Below, piece after piece: positions 12,001-27,000 of a DNA stretch of 64,000 nucleotides; positions within the stretch are counted from its first letter, which is position 1; every line of letters starts with the position of its first letter. A program made the position numbers and the translations under genes. The notes under the pieces were generated by a model. It had not been told where the DNA came from and did no database searches. It saw only the letters and a list, made by a program, of their open reading frames with translations. The stretch is from Gavia stellata (taxonomy: Eukaryota > Chordata > Aves > Gaviiformes > Gaviidae). Where the stretch lies: contig NC_082595.1 of NCBI RefSeq assembly GCF_030936135.1, positions 73,938,135-74,002,134 on the forward strand, given 5' to 3'.

Positions 12001-15000
12001 TGTTACAAACGGATCAAGAGGAAAGATACAAAATCTTCGCAGACTAGGGCAATCCATTTATAATCAGTTATGTGAAAATAAGTTCAAACATATGTCAGAG
12101 AAATGGATGAAGGGGCAATTTAGGCTGCTGTTGTTAAAAATGCTGAGTGCAAAGGGAACTTCCAATATGAAAACATTTGGAGGGTCAGAAGTCTGGAGAG
12201 TTTTAGGTAAGGACAAAACTTTAACTTTATAGGAAATATTTTTTTTTTTTTTTAAATTAATGCAGAATGAGAACGTCAGAACTTCTGAGGCAAACCTGAT
12301 AAAAATTTCTTTAAGAAGCTAATGTAGATGTTAGAGGGTATACAGAAAGGGAGTGATTTTAAGAGTTAGACTGAGAATTTTAACTATGGAGAGTTGTAAA
12401 AACTTAAATATTTATTTCAGTAATTGCTGCCATTTATCTGACTTTCTTACCTATGACTTGATATGATGGACAAATTCATGTTTTTAATTTCATTGCTAAT
12501 TGTAAGAGGTATCAAAGTTTGGATTAGAGAAAAAAACCTGTATTTATTTGCTGTCCAAGAAGAGAGTAAAATTTTCATTTTGTTTCTCAGAAATGAAAAA
12601 ACTGAAAAAGGAGAAGAGGAATCCACACATGAAGAGAAATCTGGTAATACCATCTTTCTAAATTGTTAATTTGATTTTTTATTTTTTTTTTTTTTAACTG
12701 TGTGTACACTAAGAATTGAGAACCTCATTTAACAGAAATCAAAGCTGTGGATTAGTGCTCCAGTTCAAATGCAGAGTCTTCAGAAAACATCACAGCAGGG
12801 TGTCAGAGGATAGCATAGGATCTTCATGTTTGTAGTGGAATGTGATTTAAAGATCTGGAAAGATAGTACTACAGTCTCATAGTTTGTTCTATACTCTTGC
12901 GTTGCCTTTGGATCTAGTCAGAATACTTGACTCTTTCTAGGTTTCAGATCTACAAGACAGTCCAGCATCCTCACTGAACTGTTTTGTTCTGAGTAATATG
13001 TAAACCAATTTATTTCTGTTCCCATATCACCCTGACCATTATGAATAAAGCTTCTATTTATTTGAAAACTAATGTGATTTTCATATTAATGATTTGCATT
13101 TATCTGTAGTTCTCACATCAGCCTTTTAGTCTGCCTTTGTATTATGACTGTGCAACTGGTGTTCAGCCAGAGGGTTTCAGGAGTTTGCTTTTGGTTTGTG
13201 CTCTTTTATTTTGAAGTGGATTTTTAATCTGTTGTGACTGATCTCTAAACGAAAAACAGCAAAAAAACCCCAAGCAACTGTTGATCAAAAACTGAAGGAA
13301 AAATGACCCTGATCTTGAAATACATCTTAATGTTTGAGTTACTCCCGTGCCTTAACTGTCGTCTGTATTTTTGTACTGTCTTTTCATACCTGAGTTTAAT
13401 CTCTGTAATCTGCAGTATTACTCTTACCTGATCTTTTTCCCAAATTTTCATTGCTAACATATGATAGAACGTATTCCTGTAATTTAATCAACAGATTGTA
13501 TTTTCAAATTTAAATATTTGGCTGAAATTTTGAGAGGTCCTGTTGTCAGGCTTGAATTTCCCAAACATAAAGAGGCTGTATTTGTAAACTTTAATCACAG
13601 GAAATCTTTTCTCCTTCCAAGTCTGATTACTCTGTAGATTGCAAGAGATCATGATAGTTGTAACAGAAATGCTACAACAATTTGGTAGCTTTTTTCTGAA
13701 CAAAACAGTTGAAATTATTTGATTGTTACAGTCAGTTTTATGAAATTGATACTTCTGAGTTTTAGGAAAACAGTTTCTATAGAATACCTGGAATGACCAA
13801 TCTGTGTGTTATGTGTGGTTTGGTTTAGTCTTTGTCAAACTGCTATTTCATGAAATAGCAAATGAAATAGTGGATAATACATGTGCAGGAACAGTGTAAG
13901 CACTGTGTATGTCTTAAGTCAGTATGAGAAAGCTATTTTCAGCTGAACAGACTTCCCATGGTCCAAAACCAAAGAGAATGTTGAAATAGTGACTTTTCAT
14001 CGAGTAGTTTTTACATATGAGTTGGACTGTGTGTCAGTTGTATTGGTGACAAAACACAGAAAGAACACATTATAAACCAGTAGTTTGCAATGCTTTTAGA
14101 TTTAAGCGTTACAGATAATGCAGACACTGAAGCCTGTAACCACAGGAGCTGAGTGGGGGAGATACGGCAACGGGGGATCAGAACTTGTGGAAGGATCTGG
14201 GTAACTGAAGGAAAAGCATTTGGCTTGCTTGTAAAACTCGTTCTCTGACACACTTGTGTTTTTAAATAATGCTTACTCTTGAGAGTGGCTGTTGGACCAC
14301 CAAAGCAGGTCAGAAGAAGCAGAATTGCAGATTCTGAGCCTAAAAACTGCTGGAGTTGTCAAGGTGGATGTACTGACTACTTTGTCTACTGGGGGGGAGC
14401 AGAATTGCATAGTTTCAGCTCTAAGTGGCAGAAGGTGATTCAATAAAAGGGGTCAATTCAAGTATGCCTTGAGGAGATGGAGGTAAAGTATATCTGATCA
14501 TAAAACAAACTTCATTTGAATTTAGAGATACTATGTGGGACTTATACTGTAGTTTTAGGACCACACCCAGTCTCGAAACCTTTCTGTTGGCTTTGTGAAA
14601 GGAGTAATAGTGGCAGTAGCTGTTCTTAGATGAGAGATTGAGGAAGAGGAAGTAGCTTTCCCTTACTGCTTTATCTTCCCTGAATATTCATTCCATTTGA
14701 TGTTTATTTTACTCTTCAGGCAGCTACAGTGAAGATTTTGAAGAAGAAACAGATGCTAATCTTGCCTTTAAAACTGAGGGAAGTCAGGTGAATCAAAACA
14801 TCATGTCAGGATTTGATTTAAGTCCTCAGGAACAGGTATAAGTTACCAAATGTTTATATTACTTCTATGAATTGTAAAAGCTCTGCAATGTATAACTGTA
14901 GTAAACCTTTATATAATATGTACTGTCTGAAAGAAAAGAATATAGTGGTCCTGGGACTATATTGTTCTATTAAGGATATACACTTCCCTGTGATAAATCC

Positions 15001-18000
15001 TGAAAGGATTAAGTTCTTCACAGGGTTTCCTGCTTACTCCTCCTTTGAATTAAGAACTGTGGATGGGAGTGCACAAACGATGAGCTCAGATTGGAGCCTC
15101 AGCCTCAGAATGGGTAGTGATTAATCTCACTCGGAGCTATTAACGTGGTGTTTACACCAGCAAGTGACACAGACTGAGGGAAGTAGTTCTGTACAGAGAA
15201 GCAGTTTGGACAGAGGACCCAAAATCTACACTGTGTGAGCCTTGGGGGTATTACTGTTGACTGGCTTAGTCAGGTCTTTTGATGTGGAGCATATGTGGCT
15301 GGAGCACATCAGGTGCATTCCTGGAGCACACATTCTGATTTGTTTTTTTACGAAAGGTGTCTATAAAGCACTGCGTGTTCATCTATAATAGATAAATGGG
15401 GTTTTAAAATTCTTTTTAAGTAAGTTTATTAGGGTAATATTTCTAATAAATGTTTGAAAAGAACAAATAGAATGGAAGCGTAATATACTTACTGCTACAT
15501 TATTTTCTTTTCTCAAATTACAATAGAAGAGAACCAGGGAGGTGCAAAAATATTATTGCATTTATGCGGAGTAGCATTTAATTCCCGGTCACTTCTGAGA
15601 GGGTTTATAGAGTACAGGATGTTGAGGACCTTTTGGCATCCTAAGGAGAGTTTTAGAGAAGTGCATATTCTTGGAGCACCAAGAACTGCTTAGTTCTAAG
15701 AACTGTTCTTAGATTTTGGACCAACTTTTAAAGTTTGTACAGATTTTTTTTTCCCCCCCCCCTGAAATTCAAAAAGTAGTATTTTTTGTCTTTATTTTTC
15801 TTAGGAAGAAGCAAACGCTGGCATGCTGGCTAAAGGTAAAATACAAACTTTGATCAGTCAGAGAATACTAAATATAACTTTTTGAAACTTTCTTACCTGA
15901 TTTTTACTATTTTGATATTTTTCACCTGATTTTATTGTGTTCTACTGGAAGTCTGTTGGGCTGAAATGGTTAAAAATTAATCTACATGTTAGCACTTCAA
16001 AGCAATCATCAATGTAATTTTTTATTTTACTACATGTAGTCAGTACTCAGGTTTTGATGCTTGCAATCAGAGTTAATGAGTTTACCATTAATGGCATTAG
16101 AATAATCTATATAGCATCTTTTGCATGTTTGGTACATCAAGATAAGCTTTGGTATACTTCTAATTCCAGTGTAGACAGAGTATAAATAAGAGAATTGTGT
16201 TTTTTTTAACATTTATCTTCTTGGTTTCAGTTTTATTACTTGATTCACAAGATTCAACTACAGAACTTCAAAAGGCCGTTGAAACATCAGATGTAGCTCT
16301 AGGTGAACATTATCTGCCTGAAGAAGTCAGTGGAATTGACATGAATGAAGCAGGTAAGGGTTGCTTTAAAAAAACCAACCAAACAAAAAAACTCACAACA
16401 ACACCCAACCCCCAAAATCTTACTTTAGTAGAATAGGTGGCTCTGATGTCTTCATTTGTTCTTAGGCTATAAGTGAACATGAATCCCTTGGCTTTTAGTA
16501 ATAAATCTTGAAAGAGGGAAATATTTCAGGAAAAAGTAATGTTTTTGCTAAAAAGATATTTTTTTATACTGGCTTATTGTAAGTTGCTTTTGACATTGCA
16601 GTTTGATTTTTAAATACTATCTCCTTTGGTTATTCATCATAGCTAAAACTTTTCTGTGACAGCATTGAACACAATTATAAAATACTTTCTCTTATCAAAC
16701 TTTGTACAACTGTGTATGCCGCTTATATCGAGAGTATGGCTCTGATGGCATCTGTTAAAATAGTTATATCACATACACTTAGTTTTAGTACTGATAAAAT
16801 ATTGAGGTGGGGAGGGGCGTGGAGAGGCATGCAAACTGTAGATGAGACTATTTAGTATGTACTAATTAACTTGGCAACTGTTTATTTTTATAGTAAAAAT
16901 GAGATTTTAAAATTATTTTTTCATAACTGAAATCACTGTTCTCACCACATAATAGACCAAGCTAGTAATTGAAACACAGGTTCCAGTGGGATGTTTCCCA
17001 AAACAGAAAATCTTGTAGTGTCTCTTATGAGCTTGCATTTTTCACAGGCACTTCCTATGGACAAACCACCAGTGACATCAAAGCGTTACACCAAGCATAT
17101 CATCATATTGATCAGTCTTTGGGAGACACTGATGAGCAAAAACCACACAATTCTGCAATGGCAGTCTCGGAATGCTTAGTGCAAGGTGTTTCACAAAATA
17201 ATGATATCTATTCAAAAAACATGTCAACTATTGAATCAGGTAAATACCTCAAAGGAAGGCATGTACTGTACAAGCATGTAAAATGAGTGAACTAGTAATA
17301 TCTTTAATACTCCATTTATGAAACATTTTTAATTGTTGTCCTTTATACAAATACTTTTTCTAAGCTTTTTTTTAAAAATCTTTTTAAATTTATTTTGCAC
17401 TAATTAGATTTACCTACTGTAGAAGAATTGATGAAACCAATTAAAGGACATTCATATAATATCAGAAGTTTTGATGTGGAGCCTGAAAGGTATTTATTTC
17501 AGAATGCATTTTAAGAATTGTAGTAACTTAAGTCCATTAACTATTTGTGAAAACCAGTTTACTAACTAACTCTTCTGTCTTTTTCCCTAATTAAATACTG
17601 AAATTTCATTATGTCTTGCACTGGCATTATGGCATTTGCAGTGAATTGTAAAATGAATATACAAGGTTAATTGGTTTAGACCAGGGATTCCCAAACTTTG
17701 AGAGATAAGCAGCAATGGTTGCCAAATCATTTGGAGGAGTGTTCCTCACTCTCACAGCTACCACAGCTAGGATCTCTGCTTTCCCATGTCTTCTGCTCTT
17801 TCCCCTCCCCCATACGTGGATTTCAGCCCACAGCCCAACCTCTGTAATCTAAGGTCAAATCCTCTTATTCTGCTTACTCTCATGATTCTTACTAACCTGT
17901 GCTCCATACCTCTTTCTGATTTGCTCCAGCTATTGTGTCTAAAGCAGAAAGCACAGGCCCTGGAACTGTCAGAAATAGGTTATACTTAGCAAATGAGTTT

Positions 18001-21000
18001 TGGGAGCTTATCATGTAGCTGTACCCAGCAGAAATTACCATTCATTGTTTTATTAGCATTAATTGCATGCTTGCAGGTGTTCATCTTGTAGCCAAGTTTG
18101 ATACCTCCACAAAAACAGTCACTACTGGGAAATGGCTCTTGTTCCACAGTGTGGGAGTGAATCTGTATAACTACCTCTGTAAGGTTGTTCTTAAAAGGAG
18201 CCTAGTGCCTCTTTCAAATTCAAGCAGTCTTTACAGCTGATACCTAAAGGAAAAATGGCCCACTTTTTCCAGAGTGATAGAAAAGCAAAGGGCAAAAGTC
18301 TTATTATATAATGACTTTATTCCTTTCTCTTGTAGTCCTGTGAAACTGGTAGGCAGCACAGCAAATGACCTCATCAGCCACTTGCCGTTTAAAGAGCACC
18401 AGAATAATATGGTTTGGGAGACAAACTTACTTGAAAAATTTAACAGAGAAGATAGCATCTTTCTGCAGACAGCTGTGAATGGCGATAACTTTCAGAGGGT
18501 GACTGAGAAAGAAATTCAGACCAGTGACGTACAGCCTGATGTACTAAGAGAAAAAATAGTACAAGACTCTCTGCTTTCACAAGGCAGCAAAACTAAACAA
18601 GTAAGTAATATCAACCAGATTTTTATTATATGGAAAGACATGTAAAATATATATATTCTTAGACTGCCTGTCATTTGATTATGCTCTGATGTTTAGACAA
18701 TAGATTAGAGCAGAGTTTAGATTGAGACACTGTTGCTGTTTTTCTTGAAACTCTCATGATACCATTGCTATTGTTAGAGGAAGCCAAATCCAGTGGACTT
18801 TGGGACCAGCGGAATTCTTCCTGTCCCAGCCCAATATGTGCAAGGCTGCTGTGGTTCCATGTCCCCAGCTCAAGCTAGCAGCAAGTTTGAGCACGTGTTC
18901 CCATAGCGGGGACATGTTTAAACACACACAGGCTCGGAATAGAGAACTTACCTACAAAAGGACAGTTAGAAATTCCGTTCAATAAGAATATAGGAGAGAC
19001 TGCAGTGATTAATGTAGGGCTTAGTCAGGCAAGTGTACTGACTAGCAACCTGGTCATGTCACCTTTAATCTTATTTTCCCTCTATTTCCCACACTTGTTC
19101 CTACTTGATCCACCTTAATCTCTCCCTTTACCTAGTTTTTGTCCTTTCCCTAAACATCCTGTAAGTTTTGCACATTCTCACAATCCTCTGAAACGTTCCA
19201 TAACAAGATTTACATAATCCCAAATCTTCTCCCTGCATCCCCAAATTCTCTTCTCCTTGCGTCCCCTAAATTAGCCCCACACTCCTTTAAGCAATCACCT
19301 CTTCTGTCTGTAAGGGAGAGAGGTTGTTTAGCTGATTCATCCTGGTAGGTTTCCCACCAGGGCCAACAGGCTAAGCTTTCTCATTTGCTGGTCTTAGGAG
19401 TTGTGTGCTCTGGTTTTGATGACCAAGTTTAGCAGGATTCCTCTGCCTGCCACTGTTCCTCACTTCATCACTGGGTTTCTGTGTTCACTCTGATTAGCGT
19501 TTAGTCACGAGCTACCTGCTTTGGTAAGCTAAAGATCCTGTAATGTAATACAATTTCCCGGAACAATTAAACGAAGCCAGTAAAAAATACTTGCACTATG
19601 TATATTTTTGAAGTAGTAAAATTCCGCAAAATTACATACTATTAATTTGGTTAATAGTGCTTCCTGCTGCCCTGAGTCTTACAGCTGTGTAATTCTGGTA
19701 ATTGGTTCTATGTTCTTTTAGTAGTGAAAGCTACCTTCAAATCACACTAGAGTCTAAAACTTGTTTTAAACAAATGTACTCTATCACAGGCTCTTCGGTC
19801 TTGTTCCTTGAAGAATGAAAGATCAGAATCAATGACAACTAAACCAACGTTATACAAGAATATCAGAAGTCCAGCACCTTTACATAAAAAGAAATTGTCA
19901 TATGGTCCTCATGGGGTGGTGAGAAGTTCTGGGTATGGGAAACCCACTTCACTCTCAAAACAGTCTTTTCCAGCTAATGAAAAGAAAGCACCAAAAGAAA
20001 CTTTCAAAAAGACCAGTGTGAAAGCCAAAAGTCCTGCAGATAGAGCAAGATCTAAAGGTATTTCTGTCATAAGAATTCTGAGTTTTAAGAGCCAGAGAGC
20101 TTTGCTGTTCGTGCTTCACATTTAAAAAAAAATAAAAAAACAAATTTCAAAATGTTGTAGCAGAAATCTAAACCCAAACACAATTAAGTACTGAATTTTT
20201 TTCTGTATCAGCATGAAGTTGCTGGAGGAGAGACTTTTAAATAAAGCTTTGCACTGTATTCTTGCTTCGTTTCCATTCACATATAACACCACTATGTTTG
20301 AGACTTAGCTATTGTTTACCAGTAGGACGAAAACAATAGAAAAAGCTGGTGTTCACAAATAAGTATCTGCAAGTTACATTTTTCATTACAGTAAATGCAA
20401 AGATTTGCTGACACACTAACTTCTGTGTGTGATGCCAAATTTCTATTCTCAGCTTTTTATCTCTGCTTTCCTAGAATACAAAGAAAGCACTAAAAAAAGT
20501 CCTCTTTTCTGTTCATGTCTCTTGCAACACTAAGGAAAGGAGAATATCAATGTAGTCCTGTGAAAGCTGAGTTGTGAGTAAAGGACCGAACTTTTTTGTG
20601 TGAAGCCTGAAGATTTTCATGAGATAATTCAGCTTAGCGTCTTTGCAAACGATGTTTGCTACCTCTGAGGCATGGGAAAATAACTCTACAGATGCCTAGG
20701 TTTTAGCATACTTCTAGCATGTAACACTTTTAAAAACCCTGCAAGTAGTGTTGGGAAAAGGAGTTTAGGATTATGTTGCCCATCTTTAGGGAGATGCTTC
20801 AGTGGCAGCTGTCAAACTAAGGGACCTTAGTTCCTCAGTGCATTGCTGTGGCACTCCCTGGAGAAGAGGAGGGTGTACAGCCAGATGGAGGTGGTGAAGT
20901 GGATGATGAGTCCCAAGAAAATGAGGCCACTAGCCTCTCTAGCTATAGCCATTCTCCATAGCAGTTTCAGGTGACTTCAGATGTTAATCTCACCGGGATG

Positions 21001-24000
21001 TGTTCTGCAGGGACCTCTAAAGCTAGGAAGAGAGTGGCATTGAATCAAACAATCCCCTAATCATCAGTTCTAAGGGAGCACCTTTGTGAGGAGATAGTGT
21101 GAGAAATGTAAAAAGTACTAAATTTGGAAAGTTATCATAGCCTGTTTTTTTTCAGGTATAACGTTCCTAAGTAGGAGCTCTTAGCTTAAATTGCTATAGG
21201 CAGAAATGAAATGGCAGTTGTAGTTACTATCTGTACTTCAGAAGACTAAGATGTGAGTAGTTCCACATATGTTTTGTTGCTCTCTAGGGGGAACTTCCCC
21301 GATTTTAAATTTCCAATCAAGTTGCTATTTGATGCAACAAATAGATGTTACATGTCTTTGTATGCTATCTGCATTCCAAATTCCATTTTGAAAATTGCTA
21401 TGTCTTCACCATAGCTTGAAATATGTTGTATTTCTGTATGCTTAGATAACTGGCCACTTCTTGAGCAGAGCAGTGAGGTTAACCTTGTTTCATGAAGGAT
21501 TTATTATCCAGCTACTTGTTTCAGTTGTTCCCTTGGGTTTTGTTTCATCTTGACATCAGTTCCTTACTTAAAAAAAAAAAAAATGCATTTTCCATGATGT
21601 CTCATTGCTCTCAAGTTTCTATATTTAATTCAAAATTCAGGTTGTAGAATACTTAATTTATATGCCTGAGGGGTGGATCACATTAATAGATTTTTTTGAA
21701 AGGACATTAAATTCTGAATTTAATTTCATTCTATTTTACTTTCTGCCTAAATGAAGAAGCCTTATTTGCTACTAGGATAATAAGATCTGCAACAAATGAA
21801 CCAACTTCGAAGGAAGGTATAAACAGAGTTATGTTACATTAATAGATTTTTTTGAAAGGACATTAAATTCTGAATTTAATTTCATTCTATTTTACTTTCT
21901 GCCTAAATGAAGAAGCCTTATTTGCTACTAGGATAATAAGATCTGAAACAAATGAACCAACTTCGAAGGAAGGTATTAACAGAGTTATGTCTGCCCAATC
22001 AGTTGTTAATAATCTTGGACACCAGGCTGTGGATTATTGCAGGCATTATCAGCATGTAAGTAATAATCAGTGATGCTCCTAATTATAGTATGTACAACTT
22101 GGTTTGCAAGCCTATTTTGTCAAGACTTTTAATAATTATCACAAGATTGGCAAATGCTGAAATACTGAATAAAGACTTCCCTTTAGTCAAATACTAGTTT
22201 TTGCTTTTAAAATATGCAAATATAATCATACTGCTTTTCAGTTGCTTGGATAATTCTATTACTCGGGTGGTTCTATATACTTAAAGTTGGAATGCTTATT
22301 AATTTCTGAAAGTTACTATTTTGTGGTAGAAAAGGGGAAAAATTTAAATTTTTTAATTTAAATTAAATTTAAATTAAAATTTAAATACTTTTAAGTAAAA
22401 GTATTCTGTTATGAATGTTAAATAGTACTACTGTTTGGGTTTTTTTCTATTGGCATTGCATTGAATATTTAATAGTATCTTCTGACTTCTCCAAGATGAC
22501 TGAATTTGCAGTACCATGATGGATTTTCCTTCTTCCTTATAAACTGTATAAAAAATTATTCATTGAATACCTAAATTATTACTGCTTTTCAAAAAATAAG
22601 ATGCGTAATAGAATAATTCTGGTAGCCATGTAGTGGCTCTCTAGAGAGGTGTTTGTTTCCTGTTGTTTTTTTGGCTTGTTTTCCTCATATGTATTTCAGA
22701 AATGAGAAAGTAGCTCATTAAAGTAAATGCAGGATGTTTTGTTATTAGAATGTTGGGTTTTTTGTCTTTTCAAGTGCCTTATGTGGTTGCTGAGAGCCAG
22801 ACAAGCCAGATAAATAAAACTGATGAGTGGAATTTTTGGTAAACAATCAGCTCAGCATAATGTTTCCCTGAATTTTTCTCTTCATTAGGATTTATCATTT
22901 TCTCCTATGAAAAGTTGTGACAGAGAACTATATTTGCTAAAACGAGTGCAAGTTGCAGAGGAGGACCTGAACACAGCTCGTGATTTGATTCAACAGCTAG
23001 CCAGCACGGTTTCACAAAAAGAGAACGAAATAGAGACAAAGATAGTAGAATTGAAAACACAGCATGAAAAAGAGCTTTCTCGGTTGGGTCAGGAAAACTA
23101 TGTTCTTCAGAGTAAGGTACTTTATCATCTTGTATCCCACTACTATAGAACAGGAGATTAACAGATACCACTTGTTATAGATAAGTACTCTATGTTGAGA
23201 TATTGGTTGGTTTGGGTTTTTTTTTTCAATGTTGACCTGGGGGTGTTGGTCAACATTCAGCTGAAGATGAGCCAGCAGTGTGCCCAAGTGGCCACGAAAG
23301 CCAATAGCATCCTGGCCTGTATCAGAAATAGTGTGGCCAGCAGGACCAGGGAAGTCATCGTGCCCCTGTACTCGGCGCTGGTGAGGCTGCACCTCGAATC
23401 CTGTGTTCAGTTTTGGGCCCCTCACTACAAGAAGGACACTGAGGTGCTGGAGCGTGTCCAGAGAAGGGCGACAAAGCTGGTGAGGGGTCTGGAGCACAAG
23501 TCTTATGAGGAGCGGCTGAGGGAACTGCGGTTGTTCAGCCTGGAGAAGAGGAGGCTGAGGGGAGACCTCATCGCTCTCTACAACTACCTGAAAGGGGGTT
23601 GCAGAGAGGTGGGTGTTGGTCCCTTCTCCCAAGTGATGAGTGACAGGACAAGAGGAAATGGCCTCAAGTTGCGCCAGGGGAGGTTTAGGCTGGATATTAG
23701 GAAAAAGTTCTTTACTGAGAGAGCGGTGAGACACTGGAATAAGCTGCGCAGGGAAGTGGTGGAGTCACCATCCCTGGAGGTGTCCAAGGAACGTGTGGAC
23801 GAGGCATTGTGGGACATGGTTTAATGGGCATGGTGGTGTTAGTATGTTGATGGTTGGACTTGATGATCTTACAGGTCTTTTCCAACCTTAGTGATTCTGT
23901 GATCTATATGATATATTCCCAGGGTTATTGCACTATCTATACCCTCCTGTCTAGATACATAAGAACAGTAGAGGGAGGGTAAAACTTTGTTAACTTCTCC

Positions 24001-27000
24001 CAAATTTTTTACACTGTATTCCTGTTTTGTAATGCTTCTGTAAAACTCCAATAATAAGATTGGGTCATTGGTCTGCTTTCATATCTTAATGAAAAGACTG
24101 ACCTATTTATATTATAAAGGTGTAGTCTTGTAGATAATTCTATATTGCTAAAAAAACTTTCTTATTAATTGCGTGTCTTTTTTCTTTCTGAAAGTTAAGA
24201 AGTATGGAAGAGCTGACTCAAGAAAAGAGATGGACCCATCATACAGCAACAATTCCTGTCACTGAAGAAAAACTGGCACAAATACAAAAAGAAATTAAAG
24301 ATCAAGAGGTCATTATTCAAGGTTATCAACAGGTATACCACCACACAGCATATTGAGCTGTGTTCTAGCCGATTTCAGAAACAAAATTGTTTAATGTTTT
24401 CTGTTGAAAACAGTTATCTTGCTATCTAAGAAGTGGATGAAATTTAGGTGTGAAGGGCAAACATGTATTGCACATTTTAAAAGTATTTCACACATGTCTA
24501 GTTTGGGCTAAGTTTTTTTACCATTACATGTAACTGTTCTAAATCGTAAAAATTCACTGACTTGTCAGTTGAGAACTGGGAAAATACTTTATGGCCAATA
24601 AAGAACCACAAACTTTTTAGTCCAAATGTAGTCGAAAACTAGTGTTTTTAAGCGGTATTAGAAATCTGGAGGGTTCTGTTTTTAAGGTGTTTTTCACAGG
24701 ATCTGAGCAGCTGATTTGAAGGAAACCTTATGAGTGTGCCCAATTTTTATTACTTAAGTATAGAAATAGATAATGCAAACTTAATAATCCTTTAGAATAC
24801 TTGCAGCTGTAAAATCAAATAGGTTAGTTTAACCAGCTTCCAGCTGGTGCTCAGCAGCATTTCTTGGTATAGGCACGATGTCTTGCCAGTATGGCGGTGA
24901 GCATCCCGAATTGCTGATGGTTTGTGTCCACAGTACTGGAGCATGGGCAGGCTGAGCTCTGATCTATCAGCACTCATCCATGTATGTGCTTTTAGAATAT
25001 AGTTAGGATAGCTTTGCAGAGGAACTGGCCTAGGTTCTCCGGAATGAGCAGACACTTGGACAAGGTTGTAGAGGTCACTGTATACTACTTTAGCGTAAAG
25101 ATAATGAAAGTAGATACCCATTTTAGAAACTTAGTAATAAAACATTTAGCATTTGCCTCCACTGTTTCAGTAGGAAAACTATGCAAGTCATAAACAATTG
25201 TTTTTGAACTGGGTAAAACAGTAATTTATGAACATTCTTTAACTTTGTCTGTCTCATCTTAGGAAAATGAGAGGTTATACAAACAAATGAAAGAGCTACA
25301 AATCCAAAACAAAAAAAATGAGGAACGAATGTTTAAGGAGAATCAGTGTTTAATGTCTGAATTAATAGCCCTAAGGTAGGTTTATTTGAACATCTGACCT
25401 AAAATCTCTGGCGTTTTCAGCTGTGTTTATTATTTTATTTACGAAGAATCACTGCAGAGTTGGTCAGGTGCATGTTTTCCATTGTTTCTTTTGGCTTGTG
25501 GTTTTGTTTTTGTGTTTTGAGAAATTATTTGTGTTGATTATGGGCACTTAATTCTTAGTCGTCTTGCTGATGTTGCAGACTGTGGGAAGACTAGAGTCTT
25601 CCATTTGGAGAATCTTTCAATGCTAAAATTCAAATACTCATATCAGAATGTGTAATACGTATACTACACTTGTTCTGATACCATGGCTCTGCTCACGTGT
25701 CAAAATGTTTTGATACTGTTGTAAGATACACAGTAGATCAGGGGCCACAAGAGATCCTGGTAGTGAAGGAACCATTAGATTCACTGCACTGTAGGTCCTG
25801 TCAGATTTGCATCCTGTGGTAGTAATGAGGAAAAAACCTAGCAATTGCATGTACTCCTAATTTACAAATCTTTGCTTGGGAGAGGCCCGTAGATGAGTTG
25901 AACTGATGCAAAGAAGGTTTTGTTTCCCTCTTTTGTGTAGTCGCTACAAACAAGTTTGTGTGAGATGAGAACATTTCACCTTACAGATGAAATTTTTTGG
26001 TATAAAGATGTACTGTATAGTTGCATCTTTCTTTGTTTTGAGCCTGCATGAATTGACCATGTGGTACCATTGGGGGGGGGGTTTGTTAGTCGCTGTTAGT
26101 ATGCCAAGTCACCACATTGCATAACTGTTTTTGCTGTTGCTGTTTAGAGAAAAGATAGAGAACACTAATATCCAGTCACGAATCGTGCAGGATTCTGAAC
26201 CAGCCAGAAATCAGAGTTTCACAGAATTGATTTCAGAGCTTCGGGCAGCACAGGTAGGTATATACGAAGCCTGTTTCTCATATGTTCTTAGAAAAAACGC
26301 ATAACCATCCATATTTTAGACTAATAATGTAAATTAAGTGGTGGAGCATGCTACTATTCTACAGTGTTAATTATATGCCACACTTGTATATCACAAATGT
26401 CTCATCAAATGAACTTTCAGATGTAATCCCCTAAGACATAGATTCACTGAAAGTAGTGCAGTGTTGTCATGTTTACTGGCAATTCTGAAATATCTTGTGA
26501 GAGCTTGCAGAATGTAGTCATACCTGTATAGATTTTCTGCATAATCCCTGCTTTATACCTACTAAGTTCTGGAAAAGAACATCAGAGTGAAAACAGTCTT
26601 TTGTTATTCACTTATGTAACTTTTTTTGTAGTCCTACAGATGCTTGTGGTTTTGAGGAAGGATGTTTAGTAAGCATCATGTTAAAATTAAAGGTTTTCAG
26701 GAACTTCTGTTGGTCTGCTTACTGCAAGTGGGGACTGCTTTGGTACATACTTCCTCTGATAGTTAGACCAGAAATTAAAAGCTGCTTCTTCCATTTTTTG
26801 TGGGGTTTTCAAAAAAACCAAAAACAAACAACAGCTGCTTAGCTAGGTAATAAGAGGATCTGGATCCAGTGAGCTTAAGGACCAGCAGAGGCTTTCCTGG
26901 TCTGATAGAGCTGACTTTGAACTCTTAAGACTCCAGGGGCTCCCCTAGTTCCAACCTCATAGGTACTGCTGCTACACTTCCTTGTCCTTAGGTCCAGACT

